A stretch of 64,000 nt of DNA from JAGQNT01 sp964426605 (GTDB taxonomy: Bacteria > Patescibacteriota > Saccharimonadia > Saccharimonadales > UBA4665): contig CAYRQK010000001.1 of NCBI GenBank assembly GCA_964426605.1, positions 124,001-188,000 of the forward strand, read 5' to 3'. The position numbers were made by a program, and so were the translations under genes. Positions 7,802 to 15,115 of the stretch are shown piece after piece (positions within the stretch are counted from its first letter, which is position 1; each line of letters begins with the position of its first letter). Under the pieces are notes generated by a model. That model was not told the origin of the DNA and searched no databases. It saw only the letters and a list, made by a program, of their open reading frames with translations.

Positions 7802-8428
7802 ATGAAGTACCTTATAGTCAATGCAGATGATTTCGGCTATAGCTACGGTATAAATAAGGGTATTATCGAAGCACATGTTAAAGGTATAGTTACCAGTACC
7901 TCAGTAATGGTGGATGCTATTGCAGCCAAAGAAGCTCAAGATTTAGTTGAGTATCCTGATTTAACCATAGGTTTACATCTACAGCTTGAAGACTTAGAAA
8001 ATGTTGAAGCGGAACTGCATAGGCAGATCGATAAGTTTATTTCAATTGTAGGCAGGAAGCCTGACCACATAGATACACATAAACGTCATACAACGGATGA
8101 AGTTATTGAGGCTGTTTTAAGGAACTATACAGACACCAACAATATACCTGTGCGTAATTTTGGAGTTAAGCATATTGGTTCCTTTGGTATCAACACTGGA
8201 GATTCTTCCGTAGAACAGCTAAAGAAGTCTGTTGATGAAGCGACAGAACAATATAATGAGCTTATGACCCACTGTGGGTATACTGACGACTACTTACGAG
8301 AGCACAGTTCATATAATGACCCACGAGAGCAAGAGCTTAAAGCTATTTGCGACCCTGCTATAAAGCAGTATGTCGCCGAAAAAGGCCTGGAGCTTTGCAA
8401 TTGGCTACAAATTAACACTAAATCATAG
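7802..8428 (+). CDS. YdjC/ChbG-like carbohydrate deacetylase
   Basis: The 208-residue protein begins YLIVNADDFGYSYGINKGI, the family motif with the metal-binding Asp pair. It has VTSTSVMVD and IGLHLQL, then KPDHIDTHKRH, whose HxDxH pattern matches the second metal-binding motif. YdjC-fold enzymes remove acetyl groups from N-acetylated sugars such as chito-oligosaccharides. It is shorter than the usual 250 residues, mainly in the middle and at the end. It is the last gene of the RidA cassette, 2 nt after the membrane protein gene. Confidence 0.85.
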   Translation: MKYLIVNADDFGYSYGINKGIIEAHVKGIVTSTSVMVDAIAAKEAQDLVEYPDLTIGLHLQLEDLENVEAELHRQIDKFISIVGRKPDHIDTHKRHTTDEVIEAVLRNYTDTNNIPVRNFGVKHIGSFGINTGDSSVEQLKKSVDEATEQYNELMTHCGYTDDYLREHSSYNDPREQELKAICDPAIKQYVAEKGLELCNWLQINTKS

Positions 8429-8500
8429 CTTCAAATCCAGTGTGTCATAATATGTTTTTTAACAGGGGTGGGCGGAAAAGAACAAGCACTTGACATTGGG

Positions 8501-8568
8501 TTGTGTCGCTAAAAAATTGACGCTACCCCTGTTAGGGTAGGCCGCACAATCTTTATTGTGCGACACAA
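8501..8568. other. Nested inverted repeats in an intergenic region (possible structured RNA)
   Basis: TTGTGTCG (8501-8508) can pair with CGACACAA (8561-8568). Inside lie CTACCC/GGGTAG (8523-8528 with 8535-8540) and CGCACAAT/ATTGTGCG (8543-8550 with 8555-8562). The last two bases of that stem overlap the outer stem, so two folds compete. No T-run follows, so it is not a simple terminator. Confidence 0.4.
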
Positions 8569-8605
8569 AAAAGCTTAAGCAATTTGTATTGTTGGGTTGC
8601 CAGCA

Positions 8606-8611
8606 TACAAT
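8606..8611 (+). promoter_or_regulatory. -10 box (TACAAT) of a probably leaderless nuclease-like gene
   Basis: TACAAT ends 6 nt before ATG 8618. TTGTAT lies 16 nt further upstream as a -35. It supports the start MANKLSDH rather than an in-frame start at 8597 inside the promoter. Confidence 0.65.
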
Positions 8612-8617
8612 CTAGTT

Positions 8618-10060
8618 ATGGCTAATAAGCTCAGTGACCACCTAAGTATCGAACCTACATTATTAAGGGAAATTGGTTGTTTCGATCCAATCTTAAATGT
8701 TGACTCCAAGTTCTTTATAGACCCCAAGAGCCTTATAGCTTCAACGGAACCTGAGTTCAAAGACTCGTACGCAAAGATCAATACCCGCTTCACACAGATG
8801 TTTCAATTGCTCAAAGCTTCTAAGCAAGAGGGCGACCATATGTGGAACATGGCTTACAAGTTATTCCCTTTAGGCGAAGTTTCAAATTTATGTATTGGTT
8901 ACGGGTTTGATAATACTGGTGGTCGAGGCATTGGACCAGTTCTCGCAACCCAGACCCTTCTAAACCTAAAGGAGTTTATCGACTCTGGCATAGATGATCC
9001 CGTCCTCTTTGAGCTAATTGGTGTATTCCAAAAAGACATCGGTAGCGATCTCATTAGTGATTTAATTGCACAAATTATCCTAGACGACATTAAGGCTTAT
9101 ACAACGAGAGTCGTAAAGACACTAGAAGCACAGACCACAGTAAAGCCCCAAGCATTCAAGGGCTTCAACGCATTTAATAATCCTGATAATAACAAGCCCT
9201 TGTATCTGATACCTGAAGCTATACTACAACCTTTGCCTGTAGCTGAAGATTGGAGTGAAGTTGAAATAGTGTGTGCAGCAAACGCAAAAGTACGCAAGGA
9301 CTTTGCGGAAATGATCGGGGGTGATACTTGGAAGAAAGCGACTAAAGTGCGTAAGGAAGTGCTCAATTCCGCACTACATGCTAGTCCAAAAGCAACACGA
9401 GACATGATCGAACGGTATAGAAATAAGGGCGCGAAAACCGCTTACGACTTTGAGGAAGACCCTGATGGCGAATACTCTTGGTATGATTTTGCTAAGGAAT
9501 TTACAGATAAGAATCCACTGGCTCTTTCGCCTACCGGTGGTGACCCTGCAAAAGTTCTTGAGGTAGTAAGGGCGATTACTAACCAGTTCAAGTTCCTAAT
9601 CGAGCAAGGTGGACTAAATACCGCACTTTACAACGAGAAAGCTAAGGGTAGCAAGGTAAGGAAGCCAATGCACGAGCGTCAGGCACAGAAGATCTACTAC
9701 GGCGTTGCTCACACCTACTGTCTTACTAACAATCTCGATATATCACCTGAGACTAATTCCGGTCGAGGACCAATCGACTTCAAGTTAAGCGAGGGAAAGT
9801 CATCGAAGATTTTAGTTGAGCTAAAGCTAATATCTAACCCAAAGCTTGATACCGGCCTCAGCATCCAACTAAAGGAGTACAAGAAATCAGAGAAGCCTTA
9901 CGCTACGCAGTTTGTGGTTATCGACATTGACTCGCACTTAAATTATCGAGCCAAACTTAATGAAGAGATTGGCAATATGACTCGCCGAAAAGAAGCTATG
10001 CCTGAGATTGTATATGTTGACGGCAGAATAAAGCTCTCGGCCAGTAAGACTACTAAGTAG
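8618..10060 (+). CDS. Large protein with a C-terminal PD-(D/E)XK nuclease-like domain, possible stand-alone defence gene
   Basis: The 480-residue protein starts MANKLSDHLSIEPTLLREIG. The N-terminal region has FDPILNVDSKFFIDPKSL and, near residue 140, IGVFQKDIGSDLISDLIAQI, an IGxDxISD pattern I have met in hypothetical proteins of defence islands. The C-terminal region (about 375-465) reads GRGPIDFKLSEG, then ILVELKLISN, then FVVIDID: the Asp, then Glu-x-Lys on a strand, is the PD-(D/E)XK layout. No helicase or ATPase motif is seen. It sits in the accessory region with its own promoter. A nuclease or abortive-infection role is inferred, not shown. Confidence 0.75.
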   Translation: MANKLSDHLSIEPTLLREIGCFDPILNVDSKFFIDPKSLIASTEPEFKDSYAKINTRFTQMFQLLKASKQEGDHMWNMAYKLFPLGEVSNLCIGYGFDNTGGRGIGPVLATQTLLNLKEFIDSGIDDPVLFELIGVFQKDIGSDLISDLIAQIILDDIKAYTTRVVKTLEAQTTVKPQAFKGFNAFNNPDNNKPLYLIPEAILQPLPVAEDWSEVEIVCAANAKVRKDFAEMIGGDTWKKATKVRKEVLNSALHASPKATRDMIERYRNKGAKTAYDFEEDPDGEYSWYDFAKEFTDKNPLALSPTGGDPAKVLEVVRAITNQFKFLIEQGGLNTALYNEKAKGSKVRKPMHERQAQKIYYGVAHTYCLTNNLDISPETNSGRGPIDFKLSEGKSSKILVELKLISNPKLDTGLSIQLKEYKKSEKPYATQFVVIDIDSHLNYRAKLNEEIGNMTRRKEAMPEIVYVDGRIKLSASKTTK

Positions 10061-10075
10061 TAGTGCTACAGGGGG

Positions 10076-10213
10076 CTAAAGCCCCAAGGGGTTATCTACA
10101 TCTGATGAGCGTTTTTCACGGTATTTGTAGTCTAGATAGTCGTCCCAGAGTAAATCACGCCAGCGACGTACTTCATCGATAATGAGGGGTGAACTATTTT
10201 CGAGGTGCTCCAC
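10076..10213 (-). CDS. Conserved microprotein, copy 1 (45 residues)
   Basis: The frame begins at GTG 10211-10213 (VEHLENSSPLIIDEVRRWRD) and continues LLWDDYLDYKYREKRSS to TAG 10076-10078. A second copy lies at 11061-11171. Comparing the two, the first 11 codons are identical, and later differences are mostly synonymous (CGC/CGA, CGT/AGG, CTA/TTG) or conservative (Asp/Glu, Val/Ile, Tyr/Trp), which indicates selection on a protein. The true start is uncertain: the frame stays open upstream through a hairpin. Function unknown. Confidence 0.55.
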   Translation of the reverse strand: MEHLENSSPLIIDEVRRWRDLLWDDYLDYKYREKRSSDVDNPLGL

Positions 10214-10231
10214 CAAATCATAAGCATTATG

Positions 10232-10254
10232 ACCTCTGTTTTGCAGAGGTTTTT
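10232..10254 (+). terminator. Rho-independent terminator before the TauE/SafE gene
   Basis: ACCTCT and AGAGGT form a 6-bp stem with loop GTTTTGC, followed by TTTT. It would end plus-strand transcripts from the nuclease-like gene. It lies 19 nt beyond the GCTCCACCA motif that is shared with the ssrA 3' end. Confidence 0.75.
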
Positions 10255-10256
10255 GC

Positions 10257-10262
10257 TATTAT
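10257..10262 (+). promoter_or_regulatory. -10 box (TATTAT) of a probably leaderless TauE/SafE gene
   Basis: TATTAT ends 6 nt before ATG 10269, directly behind the preceding terminator. No Shine-Dalgarno is present. Confidence 0.6.
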
Positions 10263-10268
10263 TAGGCA

Positions 10269-11006
10269 ATGGACTTTATCCCTTACACTATCATCGCCTT
10301 TATCGGTGTCCTATCGGGCATTATGTCGGGGATAAGTGGCGGTGGCGGTGGTATGATTATGATTCCTGCCTTTGTTCTAGTTGGATTACCTCCTCAAACT
10401 GCAGTGGCTACGGGTAAAATGAATGGCCTGGGCGCATCTATGGGTGGCTTATCAGTGTTTTCAAAAAGTGGGCACATACGCAAAGATATCTTGAAGGTTA
10501 TGATACCTATCGCAATTCTCATAGGAATTACTACGCCGTTCGTGTTTTCAAAAATTCAAAATAAAGACTTCCAGATTATACTCGGTTGCATGCTCATCAT
10601 CGTCGGCCCACTTTCCTTACTCAAGAAGACTATCGCAACACACGGTAAAAAGCATACCACCCTTGGATATACCGCCTATAGCATTGTACTTACCCTGCAG
10701 GCGCTGTTCGGTAGTGGGGTGGGCATGTTGGCAGTTTATGTACAAAAATATCTCTTTGGGTCTACTAGTATTCAGGCAAATGCCACCAAGAGAGCTATTT
10801 CATCAGTGCTGACACCGATTACTTTTGTTGCACTGCTGATTGGTGGCTATGTGTCATTGGGCTACGGTTTAGTGGGCTTTGCTTCGGTCTTTACAGGAAC
10901 ACATATAGGCTCAAAAATTGCCCTCAAAAGAGGTGATAAGTTTGTGTCTATCATTATGTGCTTTGTATCGGTATCTAGCGGTGTAGCATTAGTATTTACT
11001 GCGTGA
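10269..11006 (+). CDS. TauE/SafE (TSUP) family membrane transporter
   Basis: The 245-residue protein has about eight hydrophobic segments. The N-terminal helix contains FIGVLSGIMSGISGGGGGMI, the glycine-rich signature of the TauE/SafE family, followed by PPQTAVATGKMNG. A second glycine-containing half-repeat (QALFGSGVGMLAVYVQ, then QANATKRAISSVLTP) matches the internal duplication. Family members export sulfite, sulfoacetate or other organic anions; the substrate here is unknown. The gene is a single unit bracketed by two microprotein copies and two terminators, so it may have moved as a cassette. Confidence 0.88.
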   Translation: MDFIPYTIIAFIGVLSGIMSGISGGGGGMIMIPAFVLVGLPPQTAVATGKMNGLGASMGGLSVFSKSGHIRKDILKVMIPIAILIGITTPFVFSKIQNKDFQIILGCMLIIVGPLSLLKKTIATHGKKHTTLGYTAYSIVLTLQALFGSGVGMLAVYVQKYLFGSTSIQANATKRAISSVLTPITFVALLIGGYVSLGYGLVGFASVFTGTHIGSKIALKRGDKFVSIIMCFVSVSSGVALVFTA

Positions 11007-11060
11007 GCCCTGAAATCATCCACTAGTGAAAGGGTGTATACCTCTAGGGAGTATGTACGT

Positions 11061-11171
11061 CTATCGTCGTTTTTCCCGATGTTGGTGCTCCAACCAATCC
11101 TCCCAGAGTAAATCCCTCCATCGAGCTATTTCCTCAACAATGAGGGGTGAACTATTTTCGAGGTGCTCCAC
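11061..11171 (-). CDS. Conserved microprotein, copy 2 (36 residues)
   Basis: The frame begins at GTG 11169-11171 (VEHLENSSPLIVEEIARWRD), continues LLWEDWLEHQHREKRR and stops at TAG 11061-11063. It is 9 residues shorter than copy 1 at the C-terminus. The GTG lies on the complement of GCTCCACCA, as in copy 1, and a plus-strand terminator lies just beyond. No promoter could be assigned with confidence. Confidence 0.55.
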   Translation of the reverse strand: MEHLENSSPLIVEEIARWRDLLWEDWLEHQHREKRR

Positions 11172-11182
11172 CAAAATAAGGA

Positions 11183-11205
11183 CCCAACCAATGCGTTGGG
11201 TTTTT
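11183..11205 (+). terminator. Rho-independent terminator after the TauE/SafE gene
   Basis: CCCAAC and GTTGGG form a stem with loop CAATGC, followed by TTTTT. It lies 12 nt beyond the second GCTCCACCA motif. Confidence 0.85.
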
Positions 11206-11303
11206 ATTAGTATGGAGCAGTTGCGGGCGCGTAGATGGTGTTATGCTAGTGATAACAATCAGCGTATATTAAAGCTAAATACATTAACACAAGGGTTATA
11301 CTG

Positions 11304-11990
11304 ATGGGCAAACTCCGAAATGACGAGCAAGGCTTTAGTGCCGTAGAAGTGATACTCGTACTCGTGATAGTGGCTTTAATAGGTGTTGTGGGCTTCATGG
11401 TCTACAAGAACCACAATACTTCGGTGGTTACGACTACAACCAAGCCGGCAGCTACAACGCCAGCCAAGACTACGCCAGCTCCAACAGACCCAACTGCTGG
11501 CTGGAAGTCATATACAAATACAGATGGTCATTTCACTATCAAATATCCAAGTACGTGGGTATCATCGGTGTGTGCTGACAACATATTTTTGTTAGGGCAA
11601 AGTAGTGATGCTTTGAGAAACTGTAACACACAAGCGGACAGCCAAAGTCAAATGAGTGTCCAATGGTGGACTAATACTGACAATCCATATGCTGCTCCCG
11701 ATAAGTTGTGTACAGGTGAGGGGACTGTTACGTCAACGGGGTCGGCTACCGTGTCTGGGATAAGTGCAATTAAGGTTGAATCAACCTACTCCACCAACAC
11801 TACTGATATGGAGGGAGAGCCTGGTATGGCTGACGGTACAAAGAGTATTCAATACTGTCTTGCAGGCAAGCAGACTAACTATCGCATAACCTATATGCAA
11901 CGGCACACTAATAGCTCGACCATGCCCGATGACCAGTCTGTTGTAGACGATTTTAACAATATGGTTACAAAGACGTTCACTGCTAACTAG
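11304..11990 (+). CDS. Prepilin-like protein with an N-terminal type IV pilin helix
   Basis: The 228-residue protein begins with a short charged leader and then GFSAVEVILVLVIVALIGVV, the type IV prepilin peptidase site (cleavage after Gly) with the conserved Glu at position 5 of the mature protein. A Thr/Pro/Ala-rich linker (about 46-65) is followed by a PsbP-like or surface domain with four or more Cys residues (VCADN, LRNCNT, KLCTG, QYCLAG). It may be a minor pilin or pseudopilin for a type IV pilus, which Saccharibacteria use in contact with hosts. AAGGG lies about 8 nt upstream of the ATG. No other pilin genes are adjacent. Confidence 0.75.
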   Translation: MGKLRNDEQGFSAVEVILVLVIVALIGVVGFMVYKNHNTSVVTTTTKPAATTPAKTTPAPTDPTAGWKSYTNTDGHFTIKYPSTWVSSVCADNIFLLGQSSDALRNCNTQADSQSQMSVQWWTNTDNPYAAPDKLCTGEGTVTSTGSATVSGISAIKVESTYSTNTTDMEGEPGMADGTKSIQYCLAGKQTNYRITYMQRHTNSSTMPDDQSVVDDFNNMVTKTFTAN

Positions 11991-12352
11991 CCGTATCTAT
12001 CGTTTGTTAGTTTCGGTTAAGATGTCCAGGCTTTGAAGAGTACTGGGGCTATGTAGCGCCTGGCGTGTGTAACTGTTTATATCTGTTCCAGGGTGCGGCT
12101 AGCGTGTCACGCCACCGCTCCAGCTCTAGCTCGAGTTGGTGCTAGTCACTCCAACAGAAGGGACTTTTGATCTTCTCGGGGGTCTCTTGTTGGGTTCTAG
12201 GGGGGGGGGTGATACTGCGCTACCAATATCCCGAGAAGCCGAGGAACAGAGTAGAGTAAGTATTTTGGTTTTATGTACAGAATTTGGAGAGTAGTCTGCT
12301 ATTATTGAGTCCAGTGGTTTAAAAAGTATAGTAATGGCTCAACTAGGGCTGC
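11991..12352. other. Long intergenic region with inverted repeats and a G10 tract
   Basis: No convincing coding frame is present over about 360 nt. CCAGGC (12026) and GCCTGG (12058) can pair. CTTCTCGGG (12172-12180) pairs with CCCGAGAAG (12230-12238), enclosing a run of ten G at 12200-12209. This may be an untranslated leader or small RNA for the exporter downstream. It does not carry the conserved core motifs of RNase P RNA or SRP RNA. Confidence 0.4.
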
Positions 12353-12368
12353 ATGGAGAGGTTTTTGA

Positions 12369-13823
12369 ATGGTTCGTCGGGTTTTGCACAAAAATTATAT
12401 ATTGCTGATTATTGCCGTAGCGCAGTTCATGGTGGTGCTCGATACATCCATCGTAAACGTGGCATTGCCGTCTATTGAAAAGGCACTGCATTTTGGGAGT
12501 GCCAGCAACCTGCAGTGGGTTGTCACGGCCTACACGCTGGCCTTTGGTGGGTTCCTGCTGCTGGGCGGACGAGCGGCTGACCTGTATGGACGTCGCCGTT
12601 TGTTCTTGATCTCCGTGGCGGCCTTCTCGACTATTTCACTTCTGTGTGGTCTGGCGCAAGATAGTTTGATGATTGAAATTACGCGTGCGGCTCAGGGGCT
12701 GGCAGCAGCTTTCATGTCGCCAGCGGCACTGTCGATTGTGCTCACTACCTTCAAGGAGGGTAGGGAGCGGGCTAAGGCACTGAGCGTATGGGGAGCGGTA
12801 GCGGCCGGTGGCGCAGCGGCTGGAGTGTTATTTGGTGGTGTATTGACACAGTACCTGGACTGGCGCTGGAATTTCTTCGTGAATGTACCTGTGGGCATTG
12901 CTGTGTTTATCGCCGCATATCTGTACGTACCAGAGAGCAAGGCGGACCTCGACCATAAGAAGCTCGACTTGCCCGGTGCAGTGTCGGTGACATCTGGCCT
13001 TATTCTGCTGGTCTACGCGATTACGCAGGCGCCCACCAAGGGTTGGCTGAGCGGCGAAACGCTGGCATTCTTTGCGGTGAGCGTGGCGTTACTGGCCTTC
13101 TTTATCTACAACGAGTCTCGGAGTAAGCATGCCCTGATGCCGCTCAGCATCTTCAAGATTGGCACGGTGGCAGGTGCAAATATTACGCAGGCGCCGATTA
13201 CGGCCGCGATGTTCTCGATGTTCTTCTTCATCTCGCTGTACATTCAGCAGGTACTCGACTACTCACCGGTTAAGACGGGCCTTGGCTTCCTGCCGATCAC
13301 CGTCGTCATCGGGACGGTGGCATCACAAATGCCGCGCGTTATTCACCGTTTTGGCTATAAGCGACCGCTGGTGGCGGCGCCGTTGCTCATGACGTGTGGG
13401 TTGCTCTACCTGTCGCAGATCAGAGTTGCTGGCTCCTATTGGGTTGACGTCTTTCCGGGGCTAATGATAATGGCGTTGGGTATGGGTGTGATGTTCATAT
13501 CAGTGACAATTGCTGCAACCAGTGGCGTGCCGGCTCGTGAATCGGGCTTGGCATCGGGTATCTTGAACACCTCACAGCAGCTTGGTGGTGCGCTGGGCTT
13601 GGCGATCCTCTCGGGTGTAGCCACCGCTACTATTAAAGGCTACATGGGCACACACGCCGCCGCTGCACACACGCAGCTGACTCTGGCAACGGCACAAGTG
13701 CATGGATTCCATGATGCGCTACTGGTCGGTGCTGGCTTCACGCTGCTGGCTTCAGTTTCAGCGATGCTACTTGTGAAGCAGTACGCAGTTAACGAAGATG
13801 GTAGCGCGGCTATTCACGTCTAG
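12369..13823 (+). CDS. MFS multidrug exporter of the DHA2 (EmrB/QacA) type
   Basis: The 484-residue protein has about 14 membrane segments. The first helix ends FMVVLDTSIVNVALPSIE, the classic DHA2 motif D1. Motif A reads LGGRAADLYGRRRLF, and motif C-like glycine-rich helices follow (GAVAAGGAAAGVLFGGVL). These proton-driven antiporters expel drugs, dyes or bile acids. GGAGAGG lies about 10 nt before the ATG. The gene is GC-rich like the chromosome core, in contrast to the region upstream, so the accessory stretch ends before it. Confidence 0.93.
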   Translation: MVRRVLHKNYILLIIAVAQFMVVLDTSIVNVALPSIEKALHFGSASNLQWVVTAYTLAFGGFLLLGGRAADLYGRRRLFLISVAAFSTISLLCGLAQDSLMIEITRAAQGLAAAFMSPAALSIVLTTFKEGRERAKALSVWGAVAAGGAAAGVLFGGVLTQYLDWRWNFFVNVPVGIAVFIAAYLYVPESKADLDHKKLDLPGAVSVTSGLILLVYAITQAPTKGWLSGETLAFFAVSVALLAFFIYNESRSKHALMPLSIFKIGTVAGANITQAPITAAMFSMFFFISLYIQQVLDYSPVKTGLGFLPITVVIGTVASQMPRVIHRFGYKRPLVAAPLLMTCGLLYLSQIRVAGSYWVDVFPGLMIMALGMGVMFISVTIAATSGVPARESGLASGILNTSQQLGGALGLAILSGVATATIKGYMGTHAAAAHTQLTLATAQVHGFHDALLVGAGFTLLASVSAMLLVKQYAVNEDGSAAIHV

Positions 13824-13827
13824 CGTC

Positions 13828-13992
13828 ATGGAGGACATTGCCGAGCCAACATTGCCGTGTGCAGATAAGCTGGCATTCGACACCGAGCGGCAAGCCAAGG
13901 TTGCCGCTAATGTGGCTGAGTACCAGCATGGCACAAAGCTCAAAGCATATCACTGCAAACACTGTAGCCTGTGGCACCTTGCCTCGATCTAA
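13828..13992 (+). CDS. Small CxxC/Cys protein (54 residues)
   Basis: The protein starts MEDIAEPTLPCADKLAFDTE and ends YHCKHCSLWHLASI. The pattern C-x-x-K-x-x-F-x-T ... Ala-rich helix ... YxCxxCxxWHL is a recurring small zinc-ribbon-like family in bacteria with no assigned function. ATG 13828 is preferred over an upstream in-frame start because it begins after the MFS gene. Its stop overlaps the convergent ATPase gene by 4 nt. Confidence 0.65.
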   Translation: MEDIAEPTLPCADKLAFDTERQAKVAANVAEYQHGTKLKAYHCKHCSLWHLASI

Positions 13993-14546
13993 AGCTCGAT
14001 GAATCGTGGTGTAGCGATACCGAGTTGGCCAAGGTTGCGCCATAACATGCGATATTGCGTGCCGAATGGCTGTAAGCCGTCGATTATCACATATGTTTCG
14101 TTAGTGCTGGGTCGCTCGAACACGGCGGTGTAGCGATCAAATAATTCTGGCGGAACGATGCGACCACCTACGCCGCCCACACCAACATCGCGTAGCTTGC
14201 CAGCTCGCTCTTTGGCGATCTCGGTCGGCACCGTCAACCACAGTCCAACTGCCTGTGCGCTGTGCTGTGATGCCAACTCGTGCAAGTGGTGGCGTTGCAC
14301 TCTGGAGTTAAGCGCTCCGTCGTAGAGTACCGTCTGACCTTCGTTGAGGGCCTGCATTGCCTGGTAGTCCATGTGTTGATAGACTGCCTTGCGTTCTGCC
14401 TCCGAGAATGTGGGCACCACAAATAGGCTCATGCCGATCCTGTCGGCCCGCAAGTGCATGCCTCCAAACCAGTTGGCGAGTCTGTGGGCAGCAGTTGTTT
14501 TACCGGCACCCGGATAGCCGATGGTATAGAGCAAAAGTGGTTGCAT
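13989..14546 (-). CDS. P-loop kinase-like ATPase (AAA_33/zeta-like)
   Basis: The 185-residue protein begins MQPLLLYTIGYPGAGKTTAA, with a perfect Walker A motif (GYPGAGKTT) at residues 9-17. A Walker B-like VLYDGAL, HLRAD (about 37-41) and an Arg-rich lid (KERAGKLRD) follow. This is the plan of small P-loop kinases that phosphorylate RNA ends, nucleotides or sugars. The start is supported by a TACTAT box ending 7 nt upstream. An in-frame start 33 codons earlier would lie beyond that promoter. Confidence 0.8.
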   Translation of the reverse strand: MQPLLLYTIGYPGAGKTTAAHRLANWFGGMHLRADRIGMSLFVVPTFSEAERKAVYQHMDYQAMQALNEGQTVLYDGALNSRVQRHHLHELASQHSAQAVGLWLTVPTEIAKERAGKLRDVGVGGVGGRIVPPELFDRYTAVFERPSTNETYVIIDGLQPFGTQYRMLWRNLGQLGIATPRFIEL

Positions 14547-14553
14547 ATTAGCA

Positions 14554-14559
14554 ATAGTA
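14554..14559 (-). promoter_or_regulatory. -10 box (TACTAT) of a probably leaderless P-loop kinase gene
   Basis: On the minus strand TACTAT ends 7 nt before ATG 14544-14546. No Shine-Dalgarno is present. Confidence 0.55.
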
Positions 14560-14789
14560 ACGCACAAATAAGCACAAACGGCAACAATAAAGCCAGCCAC
14601 ACTGTGGTGGCTGGGTAAAATGCTAGTGATAAAAATCATTAGCAATAACGCAACAGATGTGGTACAGTGGCTGCACTAGAGAAGCTGCAGTGCCAAATGG
14701 TCAAGGTTCTAGGTTAAGCAAATGTCTCGGGGTGCAGCTACTTGGTTTGCCAGGTTACCCTCCAAGCGAACAAGAGGAGACCATACTAT

Positions 14790-15089
14790 ATGGCAACTAA
14801 ATTATTTGTCGGCTCACTATCGTGGGGCGTTAATGACGACCAGCTCGCAGCATTTTTTGCAGAAGCTGGCACTGTCGAATCAGCAAAGGTCATCGTTGAC
14901 CGTGACTCTGGTCGCAGCAAGGGCTTCGGCTTTGTTGAGATGAGTAGCGACGACGAAGCCAAGAAGGCAGTAGAACTGCTGAATGGCAAAGACCTTGATG
15001 GCCGTGCCGTCAACGTGTCTGAGGCTCGCCCACGCGAAGACCGACCAGCTCGCGACTTCGGTGGCAACGGTGGCGGTAACCGCTACTAA
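14790..15089 (+). CDS. RRM-domain RNA-binding protein
   Basis: The 99-residue protein consists of one RNA recognition motif: RNP2 is KLFVGSLSW (about 5-12) and RNP1 is KGFGFVEM (about 45-52), with the aromatic residues that stack on RNA. A short Arg/Gly-rich tail follows (DRPARDFGGNGGGNRY). Such proteins in cyanobacteria and other bacteria bind single-stranded RNA and often respond to cold; here the target is unknown. AGAGGAGA lies about 9 nt before the ATG, and the upstream region of about 140 nt may hold a regulatory leader. A terminator follows. Confidence 0.92.
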   Translation: MATKLFVGSLSWGVNDDQLAAFFAEAGTVESAKVIVDRDSGRSKGFGFVEMSSDDEAKKAVELLNGKDLDGRAVNVSEARPREDRPARDFGGNGGGNRY

Positions 15090-15115
15090 TTCTTTAAGCT
15101 AGAATCAAAATTAGC

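Noticed and set aside
10190..10214. Possible tRNA ending in GCTCCACCA at the microprotein repeats
   Set aside because: No acceptor, D or T stem can be formed; the bases are explained by the minus-strand codons of the microprotein.
11991..12352. RNase P RNA or SRP RNA gene in the long gap
   Set aside because: The conserved core sequences of both RNAs are missing; only local stems are seen.
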